A DNA stretch of 64,000 nucleotides. Origin: Rhizobium cauense. Its GTDB lineage: Bacteria; Pseudomonadota; Alphaproteobacteria; Rhizobiales; Rhizobiaceae. Position numbers and translations under genes: made by a program. The notes under the pieces were generated by a model, which made no database searches, was not told the origin of the DNA, and saw nothing but the letters and a program-made list of their open reading frames with translations. The DNA lies in NCBI RefSeq assembly GCF_019511525.1, contig NZ_JAEUAT010000003.1, positions 434,001 through 498,000 of the forward strand, given 5' to 3'. Of the stretch, positions 55,277-62,798 are shown in pieces (position 1 is the first letter of the stretch; each line of letters opens with the position of its first letter).

Positions 55277-55813
55277 ATGTCTGTTTTGACTAGATATTCG
55301 AGGTCGCTCGCTGCTGCGGCGATGCTCCTGACGCTGGTCGCCTGCAGCACCACTGATATAGCTGAGGTTGAGGAACCCGCCGCCCCGCCGATGACCGGGC
55401 AAACCAACGATCCGGCGCCTGGCTTCGAGAACGTCGCGGCCGGCACCGAAGAGGACTTTATTCTGAACGTCGGTCGCCGGACCTACTTTGCGCAGGATTC
55501 GGCCACGCTCGACTCCGTCGCCAAAGCAACGTTGGATAAGCAGGCAATCTGGCTCAACAGCAATCCGCAGTGGCTGGTCAAGCTCCAGGGATTTGCCGAC
55601 GATTCAGGATCCGCCTCCGCAATGACGTCGCTATCGCAGCGGCGCGCCGATGCGGTTATGAGCTATCTCGTCTCGAAGGGCGTGGATCCTAGTCGCGTAT
55701 GGGCCAAGGGCTACGGCAATGATCGCGAAGTCCGTGATTGCACGAGTCGCTCCTGCAAGGTGCAGAACCGACGCGTTGTCTCCAATCTGCGAACCCAGCG
55801 CGACTCGGTCTGA
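55277..55813 (+). CDS. OmpA-like peptidoglycan-binding lipoprotein (Pal type)
   Basis: A 178-residue protein with a lipoprotein signal (LAAAAMLLTLVACSTTD; Cys24 is the lipid site). A proline-rich linker follows, then an OmpA/Pal domain: VGRRTYFAQDSATLDSVAKA, LKLQGFADDSGS-like residues (KLQGFADDSGSASAMTSLSQ) and RRADAVMSYLVSKGVDPSRV. The domain binds diaminopimelate of peptidoglycan. It shares an operon with the L,D-transpeptidase. No other tol-pal gene is near, so it is a paralogue rather than the main Pal. Confidence 0.9.
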   Translation: MSVLTRYSRSLAAAAMLLTLVACSTTDIAEVEEPAAPPMTGQTNDPAPGFENVAAGTEEDFILNVGRRTYFAQDSATLDSVAKATLDKQAIWLNSNPQWLVKLQGFADDSGSASAMTSLSQRRADAVMSYLVSKGVDPSRVWAKGYGNDREVRDCTSRSCKVQNRRVVSNLRTQRDSV

Positions 55814-55958
55814 CTGAAATCCTACCGGTCGATCGTCGCCATACATCGATCTCGGGTGACGAAATCGCATCCGGATAGATCCGGACCGCATTGGTCACGC
55901 CCTCGCGAACGCGAACCAATGAAGCGGACTACGTCACAGGTGAGCGACACGCCAACGC

Positions 55959-56450
55959 TCAGCGGTCCAGCCAGGCCGCAAGGCCATCCAGGGTTTGCAG
56001 TCCGTATTCGACTGCGCCAAAGCCGATGACGGTCCGACGCCGTTCTGGGCTGGGGTGGAGCTGACGCAAGGTCAGCACTGTTTTTCCGTCGGCCTGCTCA
56101 TCGAAAGTCACCGTGACGCGAAATCGGTCGGGGTCGTCCGGATCGGGCGTGCCATAATCCATCACGATCCGCTCGTTCGGCACGACCTTAAGAAAGCGCA
56201 TAAGGTTCGGGAAGCGCTGCTCCTGGCCCTCGAACACACCCACCATGTCGAACCGCCAGAGCCCACCCTCACGGATATCAGCCTCATGGCTCTCGATCCT
56301 AAGACCGGCTGGACCGTACCATTCGGCAAGCGCCCTGGGGTCCATCCAGGCAGCAAAGACCTTTTCGCGCGGGTGATCGAGCAGCTTCACCAGCACAATT
56401 TCTCGATCAAGCGACCAGGTGTCAAACAGGGTTGCCGTGGTCTTCATCAT
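55959..56450 (-). CDS. SRPBCC/AHSA1 domain protein
   Basis: A 163-residue START-like protein: VLVKLLDHPREKVFAAWMD at the start, AEWYGPAGLRIESHEADIRE, and a C-terminal VIGFGAVEYGLQTLDGLAAW. The family binds hydrophobic ligands. Its start overlaps the upstream ArsR-type gene by 29 bases, a common pairing in which the two are co-expressed. Role unknown; it may act on the ligand that the regulator senses. Confidence 0.88.
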   Translation of the reverse strand: MMKTTATLFDTWSLDREIVLVKLLDHPREKVFAAWMDPRALAEWYGPAGLRIESHEADIREGGLWRFDMVGVFEGQEQRFPNLMRFLKVVPNERIVMDYGTPDPDDPDRFRVTVTFDEQADGKTVLTLRQLHPSPERRRTVIGFGAVEYGLQTLDGLAAWLDR

Positions 56451-56778
56451 CCGCTCCCGCTTTGTCCAGGTACAGCTCCAGCCGATCCAATCGGTCGGTC
56501 CAGCGCCTCCGCTCCGCTATCATCCAGTCCGCCGCCTCGTCAAAGCGCGCCTGTACCAACCGGCACCAGCGGCTACGTCCACGCTTCTCGCTGGCGATCA
56601 GTCCGCAGTCTTCAAGCACCTTGAGATGTTGGGCGAAGGAGGGCAGCGCCATGTCGAATGGCTCGGCCAGAACGCTGACCGGCACCTCGCCGTCAGCAAG
56701 CCGTGACACGACCGCACGACGGGTCGGATCGCTTAGTGCGTGAAAGGCAAGGTCGAGAGGGGTCGAATGATAGGGCAT
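56422..56778 (-). CDS. ArsR/SmtB-type transcriptional repressor
   Basis: A 118-residue winged-helix protein: LAFHALSDPTRRAVVSRLAD, then GEVPVSVLAEPFDMALPSFA and QHLKVLEDCGLIASEKRGR. No metal-binding cysteine pair (ELCVCDL type) is visible, so it belongs with the ArsR relatives that pair with SRPBCC proteins rather than metal sensors. Two 17-bp near-identical sites lie upstream (56820-56869), suggesting self-control and control of the divergent gene. Confidence 0.92.
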   Translation of the reverse strand: MPYHSTPLDLAFHALSDPTRRAVVSRLADGEVPVSVLAEPFDMALPSFAQHLKVLEDCGLIASEKRGRSRWCRLVQARFDEAADWMIAERRRWTDRLDRLELYLDKAGADDEDHGNPV

Positions 56779-56819
56779 GCGAATTGTTAAGACGCATTGG
56801 GGCGACGGTCAAGGACAAT

Positions 56820-56869
56820 AAGGCACTTGCCTTAGTGTGACAATCATTTATAAAGGCACCTACCTTAGT
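56820..56869. promoter_or_regulatory. Paired operators for the ArsR-type regulator
   Basis: AAGGCACTTGCCTTAGT (56820-56836) and AAGGCACCTACCTTAGT (56853-56869) are direct repeats spaced 33 bases apart. The first has perfect inverted arms AAGGCA/TGCCTT; the second has one mismatch. They sit between the divergent ArsR and reductase genes. Confidence 0.65.
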
Positions 56870-56919
56870 ATCGACCCCTGGCTGGACAGCCAGGTACAAC
56901 CCCTCGCAAGGAGAGCTCC

Positions 56920-57561
56920 ATGGCTGTTCGCGTCGATCTCATGATCTCACTCGATGGTTTCGCGACAACGACCGATCAAACGCCCGAAGTCCCGTTCGGG
57001 GAGGACTGGCCGCGCCTAGTCGGCGCATATGTGGGAACGCGAACTTTCCGTGAGCGCGTGCTCAAGGATACTAGTGGAGCCGGAACCACCGGCGTGGATG
57101 ACGACTACGCGAGGCAATACTTCGCCGACGTGGGCGCCGAGATTATGGGGGCGGGCATGTTCGGGCTCCACAATTTCCCAAACGATCCGAACTGGCGTGG
57201 TTGGTGGGGCGATGAGCCGCCGTTCCGTGTTCCGGTCTTCGTTCTCACACACAAGCCTCGCCCCTCCATCGAGATGGCTGGTGGCACCACTTTCCATTTC
57301 CTCAATCCCACTCCAGTTGATGCGCTCCAGCAGGCTGTTGCGGTGGCGAACGGCAGAGATGTGCGGATCGGCGGCGGGCCAACTGTCGTTCGTGACTTTC
57401 TAAGAGCAGGTTTTGTAGATCGCCTTCATGTAGCAATTGCGCCAATCCTGCTCGGTCGCGGCGTGCGCTTATGGGATGATCTGCGCGGCTTGGAGGCGGG
57501 TTACGAAGTCAAATCTGAAACGGCACCGAGTGGCACCATCCATCTTACCTTCCATCGCTAA
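56920..57561 (+). CDS. RibD C-terminal/dihydrofolate-reductase-like protein
   Basis: A 213-residue reductase-fold protein. Marks: VRVDLMISLDGFATTTDQTP at the start, GRDVRIGGGPTVVRDFLRAG near residue 145, and VDRLHVAIAPILLGRGVRLW near residue 170. These match the RibD C-terminal domain family that binds NADPH. GGAG precedes the ATG at 56920. It is divergent from the ArsR/SRPBCC pair, and this trio is often seen together, so it is probably repressed by the ArsR protein. Substrate unknown. Confidence 0.9.
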   Translation: MAVRVDLMISLDGFATTTDQTPEVPFGEDWPRLVGAYVGTRTFRERVLKDTSGAGTTGVDDDYARQYFADVGAEIMGAGMFGLHNFPNDPNWRGWWGDEPPFRVPVFVLTHKPRPSIEMAGGTTFHFLNPTPVDALQQAVAVANGRDVRIGGGPTVVRDFLRAGFVDRLHVAIAPILLGRGVRLWDDLRGLEAGYEVKSETAPSGTIHLTFHR

Positions 57562-57732
57562 CCGCGGGCCAGAAACTTGGGCGATCATACTTAGCTGCGG
57601 TCCAAGAAGCACGACTCTCGAGCTGAGAGTTTCACCTCACTAGCCAACCTGCGTCGCCGCCAAAGTGAAGCCACTCTCCTGTCGGAGCGTCTGCAGCTTC
57701 CGAGCGAAATCAAAACAGCGGCCGTCGTTCGC

Positions 57733-58779
57733 TTATTGTGGAAACGCCGGCGCCGGCGAATGTACGCCGACGCGTATCGACTTTGAGAAGTCCGGCGACA
57801 GTGCGTCGACCCGCGCCCGCTGGTCGATATGAGCGGCGGCCCTAAGTTCAGCGAGCGACGCTGACGTATCCAAAGCCCCATGATCGTAAGCGTAGTCCGG
57901 GAGATAGCCATTGACGATGAGGCGCCAATCGAATGGAACCGTGGCTCCAACCACACGCATCATTTTAACGACCGTCGTTGTGCAGTTGCTCGTGAGTGAG
58001 TTGTAGAACACCGGCGTCGCGGCAAGGGCGTTGGCGTCGGCAACATACTCGCGAAGGAGCGCACGCGCCTGTTCCGGTGACGCTTTCAGACGGTAGATTT
58101 GGACGTCTTCGCCACGGACGTTTGAACGGACGCCGACCACGTCCCGTTCGTCTGCTGCGATAATCACCAAAGGATTGCTTTTGAACAAATCGGCGACGGG
58201 CGAGAATGCACCGCCAACCCGGCGACGCACTTCGATTGACCAGGCAAGCTGCTCGCCACCTTCAAAACCGAAGCTGAAAATTACGTGGGCAATTGTTGGT
58301 CCAGCCCAATACGACATGAAAAGGTCGACCGTCTGGAGCTTGCTCATATGATAGGAGCGCGTGGTCCATCGCTCCAAGAAGTCAGTATTGCTATGCCAAT
58401 CGAAGTCCCGCACATTTGTTAGTGTCAGGAGGTCGCCGTTAAATTCACCTGTGACCTGTCGAGCGACATCGGGTGCCCACGATGCGTTCTCGGCGGGCTT
58501 GATCGTGTTCCACCAGATCAGAACCAGTGCGAGCGCCGCTGCGAATATGACGATGGCTTTGAAGCGCCACCGGCCAAACAATGAAATGATTGCGAACACC
58601 CCAAGTAGAGCGAATAGCCCGGCAGCAAAGCCCCTGGCGAACTCGGTGGCGGGAAGGCGGTACCACAAAGCGAGTGAGGCCCAAGCAGCGGCTAAGACCA
58701 TGAGGATTGTGAGGAGAAAAGCGAGAAACGCCCACCCGATACGACGCAATTCAAGCTCCATCCGTCCGCTGCTGGTCAC
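57733..58779 (-). CDS. DUF4105 domain membrane protein
   Basis: A 348-residue protein with two or three N-terminal membrane segments (residues about 14-35, 50-66 and 70-88) and a DUF4105 domain outside. Characteristic pieces are DFDWHSNTDFLERW near residue 125, FEGGEQLAWSIEVRR and the late NSLTSNCTTTVVKMMR. The conserved cysteine and histidine pattern suggests a papain-like hydrolase fold, but activity is not proven. The start is a GTG with GAGGGG ahead; an ATG six codons later is possible. It is followed downstream by nothing related. Confidence 0.85.
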   Translation of the reverse strand: MTSSGRMELELRRIGWAFLAFLLTILMVLAAAWASLALWYRLPATEFARGFAAGLFALLGVFAIISLFGRWRFKAIVIFAAALALVLIWWNTIKPAENASWAPDVARQVTGEFNGDLLTLTNVRDFDWHSNTDFLERWTTRSYHMSKLQTVDLFMSYWAGPTIAHVIFSFGFEGGEQLAWSIEVRRRVGGAFSPVADLFKSNPLVIIAADERDVVGVRSNVRGEDVQIYRLKASPEQARALLREYVADANALAATPVFYNSLTSNCTTTVVKMMRVVGATVPFDWRLIVNGYLPDYAYDHGALDTSASLAELRAAAHIDQRARVDALSPDFSKSIRVGVHSPAPAFPQ

Positions 58780-59167
58780 GCTCGCCCCTCGCTGCCAACC
58801 CCATCGCCAATCTCCGCCTCATCAAAAAAGGGAGCGTGACATTCTTACTTTGCGGAGTCAGGACATTCTAACTTTGGAGAGAGAAGCTAACCCGGGTGCA
58901 TTTATGCAATTTTTAAGAGGATAGGGGATCGCCTATCCTCGCGCAAATGCGGCACAAAAACCTCGGGCGGTATCTTCTGACCCAATTGTCCCATCACTAA
59001 ATAGAAAAGATTTCCTCGCTAATCGATCGCCTGGAGACCGCAGGATCGGATTTTCGGTTGGCCGTAATTCCATGGCGTGAGGTTGCCGATCGTGCGGCAT
59101 TGCGCCCAGGTCTCCGATCGGCTGCTTGGTAAATCGACCCTTTCAATGGCAGGCAAACAGGGATATA
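58780..59167. other. Intergenic region with repeats upstream of the toxin-antitoxin pair
   Basis: No gene. It holds the direct repeats at 58836-58877 and a TGCATTTATGCAATTTTTAA stretch near 58899 that resembles the start of elements A and B (ATTCATGCAATTTTTATTTT), but the rest of the element is missing. Confidence 0.45.
58836..58877. repeat. Two direct repeats, possible insertion-sequence end
   Basis: GTGACATTCTTACTTTG (58836-58852) and CAGGACATTCTAACTTTGG (58859-58877) share GACATTCTnACTTTG. Closely spaced repeats of this kind occur at the ends of IS21-type elements. No transposase gene is adjacent, so this would be a solo remnant. Confidence 0.4.
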
Positions 59168-59186
59168 TAGCTAGACTGTCTAGCTA
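59168..59186. promoter_or_regulatory. Operator palindrome of the toxin-antitoxin operon
   Basis: TAGCTAGACTGTCTAGCTA is a 9-bp perfect inverted repeat with a one-base centre, 17 bases before the antitoxin start. This is the position where Phd/VapB-type antitoxins bind to repress their own operon. Confidence 0.75.
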
Positions 59187-59202
59187 GGATGGAGTGCGAG
59201 CC

Positions 59203-59457
59203 ATGGAGTGGCAACTACAGGACGCCAAGAACCAATTCTCGAAGGTGGTGCAGAAGGCGCGCCATGAGGGGCCGCAGATTGTCACGCTGCGCGGCGAGCG
59301 AACCGCCGTCGTGCTGTCCGCTCATGACTACGACGCCCTACGCGCTGGCCGGCCGACGTTGGTCGATGATCTGCTTGAAGGTCCCACTTGGGACGATCAA
59401 CTCGCTGATGAGGTTAATGTACGTACCAAGACACCAAGCCGCGACTTGGCCTTCTGA
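59203..59457 (+). CDS. Phd/YefM-family antitoxin
   Basis: An 84-residue antitoxin: MEWQLQDAKNQFSKVVQKAR at the N-terminus is the DNA-binding Phd fold, then QIVTLRGERTAVVLSAHDYD, followed by a toxin-wrapping tail. I place the start at the ATG at 59203 after GGAG; a GTG three codons earlier is in frame. Its stop overlaps the toxin start (TGATG), and an ideal palindrome lies just upstream. It neutralises the toxin and represses the operon. Confidence 0.92.
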   Translation: MEWQLQDAKNQFSKVVQKARHEGPQIVTLRGERTAVVLSAHDYDALRAGRPTLVDDLLEGPTWDDQLADEVNVRTKTPSRDLAF

Positions 59458-59864
59458 TGTATCTGGTTGACACAAACATTGTCTCGGAGGCTCGGCGAGG
59501 GACGTCGCAAGCCGTGTCTTGGCTCCGCTCTGTCGATCCGCTCAGCATCCACTTGAGTGTGCTCACACTCGGGGAGATTATGCGGGGCATTTCCCTCAAA
59601 CAAAAGTCGGATCCGAAGACTGCCGCGCACCTCACCGAATGGCTACGCAAACTGCGCCACAACCATCGTGACCGCATTTTGCCGATAACTGACCAAATCG
59701 CAGTCGAATGGGGCCGCATCGCGGCAATCCGGCCCCGTGGCGATATCGACGGGTTGATCGCCGCGACCGCCATCGTTCACGACCTCATCCTTGTCACACG
59801 CAACGTCAAGGACTTCGAAGACACCGATGCCTCCGTGATCAATCCTTGGGAAACGTCGGCGTAA
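59457..59864 (+). CDS. PIN-domain toxin, VapC/FitB type
   Basis: A 135-residue ribonuclease-type toxin. The PIN acidic residues are visible: YLVDTNIVSEARRG (Asp5 and Glu11), LGEIMRGI (glutamate near 40), and GDIDGLIAATAIVHDLILVT (aspartate near 97) with VKDFEDTD after it. It is typical in length and is translated from a stop-start overlap with the antitoxin. It likely cleaves RNA when free of the antitoxin; the target is unknown. Confidence 0.93.
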   Translation: MYLVDTNIVSEARRGTSQAVSWLRSVDPLSIHLSVLTLGEIMRGISLKQKSDPKTAAHLTEWLRKLRHNHRDRILPITDQIAVEWGRIAAIRPRGDIDGLIAATAIVHDLILVTRNVKDFEDTDASVINPWETSA

Positions 59865-59991
59865 GCCGCTCGCGGCTAGGCACCTTCGATGGACAATATC
59901 GGGAGAGAGGTTGCATGCTGCCTCGTTGGAGAAAAACTACTCCAAGGCCCGCGCTCTGTAGACCGTCGACGGCGGAGGGCTTCTTCAAGAA

Positions 59992-60771
59992 CTACACGAC
60001 GGCAAAGTCCTGCTTTCGATTGGCCCACCCGCAAACTCGCTGCTCTAGCAGTGCAAAGACCGCGTAGAGCACGATGCCCAGGAAGGCGAGAGCGAACAAT
60101 CCCGCGAAAGCCAATGGTACGTCAAAGCTTGAGGTAGCCATCATCATGACGGTCCCGATGCCACGGTTCGCGGCGACAGTTTCTGAGAGAACCGTTCCGA
60201 CGAAGGCCAGGGTCACAGCCACCTTAAGGGATGCAAAAAAGTAAGGCATGGCCCTCGGCAAGCTAACGTTCCGCAGTACCTGTGAACGTGTCGCACCTAA
60301 CGCTTTCAGTACATCTTCCATTTCCGGTTCAGTTGTCGCCAATCCTGTCGCGACGTTGACGACTATCGGAAAGATGCAGGTTGTAAGCGCAGTCAGAATG
60401 GCGGGAACCGTGCCGGAGCCGAACCAAAGGACGAAGATCGGCACGACCGCGACCTTCGGAACAGACGAAAATCCGACCAGAAGCGGGTAGGCGGTGTTGT
60501 AGGCAGTGCGTGACATGCCCACAAAAACGCCAAGCGCCACGCCGATCACTACCCCAAGCAAGAAACCCACCATTGTGGTGGCAAGCGTTTGGAGGATGTG
60601 GGGCCAGAGCGCCGGCATTTCGGTTATGAGCGTTGAAAGGATGGCGCTCGGCCGAGGAAGGACGATCGGGCTGATATGGAAGATGACGCAGGCCAGTTCC
60701 CATGCAAGGAACAGAAAGACGATAAAAGAACCGGATTTTGTTATTTCTACAATTTTCGGGTTAAGTCTCAT
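59992..60771 (-). CDS. ABC transporter permease, SsuC/TauC/ThiX type
   Basis: A 259-residue membrane protein with about six segments (GSFIVFLFLAWELACVIF at residues 13-30). The EAA-like loop reads VLKALGATRSQVLRNVSLPR near residue 165, as in the nitrate/sulfonate/HMP importer class. Its ATG overlaps the ATPase stop by four bases. It is the last gene of the minus-strand operon that starts outside the right edge. No substrate-binding protein is present in the window part of the operon. Confidence 0.92.
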   Translation of the reverse strand: MRLNPKIVEITKSGSFIVFLFLAWELACVIFHISPIVLPRPSAILSTLITEMPALWPHILQTLATTMVGFLLGVVIGVALGVFVGMSRTAYNTAYPLLVGFSSVPKVAVVPIFVLWFGSGTVPAILTALTTCIFPIVVNVATGLATTEPEMEDVLKALGATRSQVLRNVSLPRAMPYFFASLKVAVTLAFVGTVLSETVAANRGIGTVMMMATSSFDVPLAFAGLFALAFLGIVLYAVFALLEQRVCGWANRKQDFAVV

Positions 60772-61607
60772 GCAGAGCCCTCCGTACCTTGACGCGCAGC
60801 GAAGATGAGGCGCCGAAGATCGTTGGTCAGGTCGGTGAATGCCGGTTTGAACGTCGTTTCCAGATTGCGGGGACGAGGGAAGTCCACCGTTTGGTCCTGC
60901 GTTACGCGCCCTGGCCGGGCGCTCATGACCAGAATACGGCTCGCCAAGAACGCAGCCTCTCTGAGGTCGTGCGTGACGAGGAAGACGGTTGGCTTCGTCT
61001 CAATCCACAGGTCCTGCAGAACTGCCCATAGCTCCTCACGGGTGAACTGATCGAGCGCGCCGAACGGCTCATCGAGCATTAGCAGTTTCGGCGAATGAAT
61101 TAGGGCCCGACACAGATTGGCGCGCTGAAGCATGCCGCCGGACAGCTCCCATGGACGGCGGTCACCAAAACCGGCAAGACCCACTTTGGCAAGCAGAGCA
61201 TCTGCACGCTCGCGGAACACCGTATCCTTATCTCGCTGGTAGGTTTCGGCATATGGCTTCACGATCTTGAGGGGCAACATGATGTTCTGGCGGATTGTCA
61301 GCCAAGGCAGCATCGTTGGGTTCTGAAACGCCATTCCTATGCCGATCTGTTCTGCGCCCAACTCGCGACCGGCCACGAACACGACGCCCTCGGTTGGACG
61401 CAACAGACCCGCGACCAATTTCAGGATCGTCGACTTGCCGCAGCCGGACGGACCGACCATGGCCACGAAATCACCTTGCCGGACGGTCAGGTTTGTCCGA
61501 TCCAGCGCAAGGAAAGTGCTATCGCCTTTACCGAAGCGAACTCTTACATTCTCAAGCTGCGCTATTTTGGCGTTTCCTGCCTCTGTCTGAGCGACGTTGA
61601 CTGTCAT
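60768..61607 (-). CDS. ABC transporter ATP-binding protein, SsuB/TauB type
   Basis: A 279-residue ATPase: Walker [10 protein letters not shown] near residue 53, Q-loop MAFQNPTMLPWLTI, signature LSGGMLQRANLCRAL near 153, Walker B LLMLDEPFGALD, and the switch histidine in VFLVTHDLREA. It pairs with the permease at 59992 and overlaps both neighbours by four bases. The class imports sulfonates, nitrate, taurine or pyrimidines; the operon with a hydantoinase suggests a cyclic amide or pyrimidine. Confidence 0.94.
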   Translation of the reverse strand: MTVNVAQTEAGNAKIAQLENVRVRFGKGDSTFLALDRTNLTVRQGDFVAMVGPSGCGKSTILKLVAGLLRPTEGVVFVAGRELGAEQIGIGMAFQNPTMLPWLTIRQNIMLPLKIVKPYAETYQRDKDTVFRERADALLAKVGLAGFGDRRPWELSGGMLQRANLCRALIHSPKLLMLDEPFGALDQFTREELWAVLQDLWIETKPTVFLVTHDLREAAFLASRILVMSARPGRVTQDQTVDFPRPRNLETTFKPAFTDLTNDLRRLIFAARQGTEGSA

Positions 61608-62044
61608 CTGTTCTGGGCTCCGCCGATTACACCTTCAAGGAAATGCACAGCCGCTTTGGCAATCTCCAGATCCTGTTCTCCCGTGCCTGAGCCGACGCCA
61701 ATGCCGCCCACGATTTGAGCGTCAACGATAAGAGGCAATCCGCCGAGAAGGTTTGTCATCCGTCCCGACGTCGCTTCCGCCAGTAGGAGTGCCTTGTCCG
61801 CCGATATGCCACCGGTCGGCTGACCGGTGGTCGCTGCCGTCATCGCCTTGCGCGTCGCGCTTTCGATCGACAGCACGCGCGAGCCGTCCATCCGTGCGAA
61901 AGCCATCAGGTTGCAGCCTTCGTCGACCACGGCGATGCACTGCGGCACTCCCATGGCTTCTGCGGTCTCAATCGCTGCGTTCAGTACCAAAATGGCGGCC
62001 TTGTGAGTGAGCTTGATCGCTGGCCTTACTAGAGAGTCAGACAT
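61604..62044 (-). CDS. GlcG/HbpS (DUF336) family protein
   Basis: A 146-residue single-domain protein: HKAAILVLNAAIETAEAMGV, CIAVVDEGCNLMAFARMDGS, then SIESATRKAMTAATTG, LPLIVDAQIVGGIGVGSGTG and EQDLEIAKAAVHFLEG. Start at 62044 gives an eight-base overlap with the SDR gene; the frame opens earlier. Members bind heme or small metabolites and often accompany catabolic enzymes. Its role here is unknown, but being in the operon suggests an accessory function. Confidence 0.88.
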   Translation of the reverse strand: MSDSLVRPAIKLTHKAAILVLNAAIETAEAMGVPQCIAVVDEGCNLMAFARMDGSRVLSIESATRKAMTAATTGQPTGGISADKALLLAEATSGRMTNLLGGLPLIVDAQIVGGIGVGSGTGEQDLEIAKAAVHFLEGVIGGAQNR

Positions 62045-62798
62045 GGCGCACGTATCCTCCGTCCACGCGATAAACACTGCCGGTCACGTAGGATGCCGGG
62101 TAGCTGCAAAGAAAGGCGGCGACGGACGCGACTTCCTCCGGTTCGGCGTAACGGCCGGCCGGGATCTGCGCGAGCGATCGCTGGCGGACTGTCTCCACGG
62201 AGACGCCTTCTCTTTCTGCCGTCGCCCCGTCGGTCATAGCGACACGCTCCGTCGCAACGCGCCCAGGCATGAGGACGTTCACCGTCACGCCGTCCTTCGC
62301 CACCTCGGGAGCGATTGACTTCGACCATGCGATCAGACCGGCGCGAATGGTGTTGGATATCCCTAGGACCGGTATCGGCTGCACGGCACCCGTGCTGACG
62401 ACCGTTACGATGCGGCCCCAGTTCTGGGCACGCATAGCTGGCAGGAAGAGATCGGTGAGGCGGATGACGGACATCGACATCGCCCGGAAGCTTTCCTCCC
62501 AATCTGACATGTCTCGCCCGATCGCACCGCCGTACGGTGGGCCGCCCGTATTGTTGACCAAGATGTCGAGGTCGCCAACGTCCGCCGCGAAGCCAGCAAG
62601 GTTAGTCGTGTCGGCAAGATCGACGACAAAAGTTCCCGCAGCGCTGATTTCGGCGGCTGCAGAAGCGAGCGCCGCTTCGTCTCGCCCGGCGATCAGGACC
62701 TCGGCGCCCTCCGTCGCGAGCGCTGTGGCAATCGCGAGACCCATGCCGCGATTGCCTCCCAGAACCAACGCACGTTTTCCTTTGATCCTCAGATCCAT
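62037..62798 (-). CDS. SDR family oxidoreductase with altered active site
   Basis: A 253-residue Rossmann-fold protein: GGNRGMGLAIATALATEG gives the cofactor glycines, and LDILVNNTGGPP gives the NNxG motif. Where classical enzymes have YxxxK after the serine (STGAVQPIPVLG), this one reads SNTIR, so tyrosine and lysine are replaced by serine and arginine. It resembles a recognised SDR subgroup with the SNxxR pattern; activity must differ or be lost. Start at 62798 overlaps the hydantoinase gene by ten bases. Confidence 0.9.
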   Translation of the reverse strand: MDLRIKGKRALVLGGNRGMGLAIATALATEGAEVLIAGRDEAALASAAAEISAAGTFVVDLADTTNLAGFAADVGDLDILVNNTGGPPYGGAIGRDMSDWEESFRAMSMSVIRLTDLFLPAMRAQNWGRIVTVVSTGAVQPIPVLGISNTIRAGLIAWSKSIAPEVAKDGVTVNVLMPGRVATERVAMTDGATAEREGVSVETVRQRSLAQIPAGRYAEPEEVASVAAFLCSYPASYVTGSVYRVDGGYVRHV

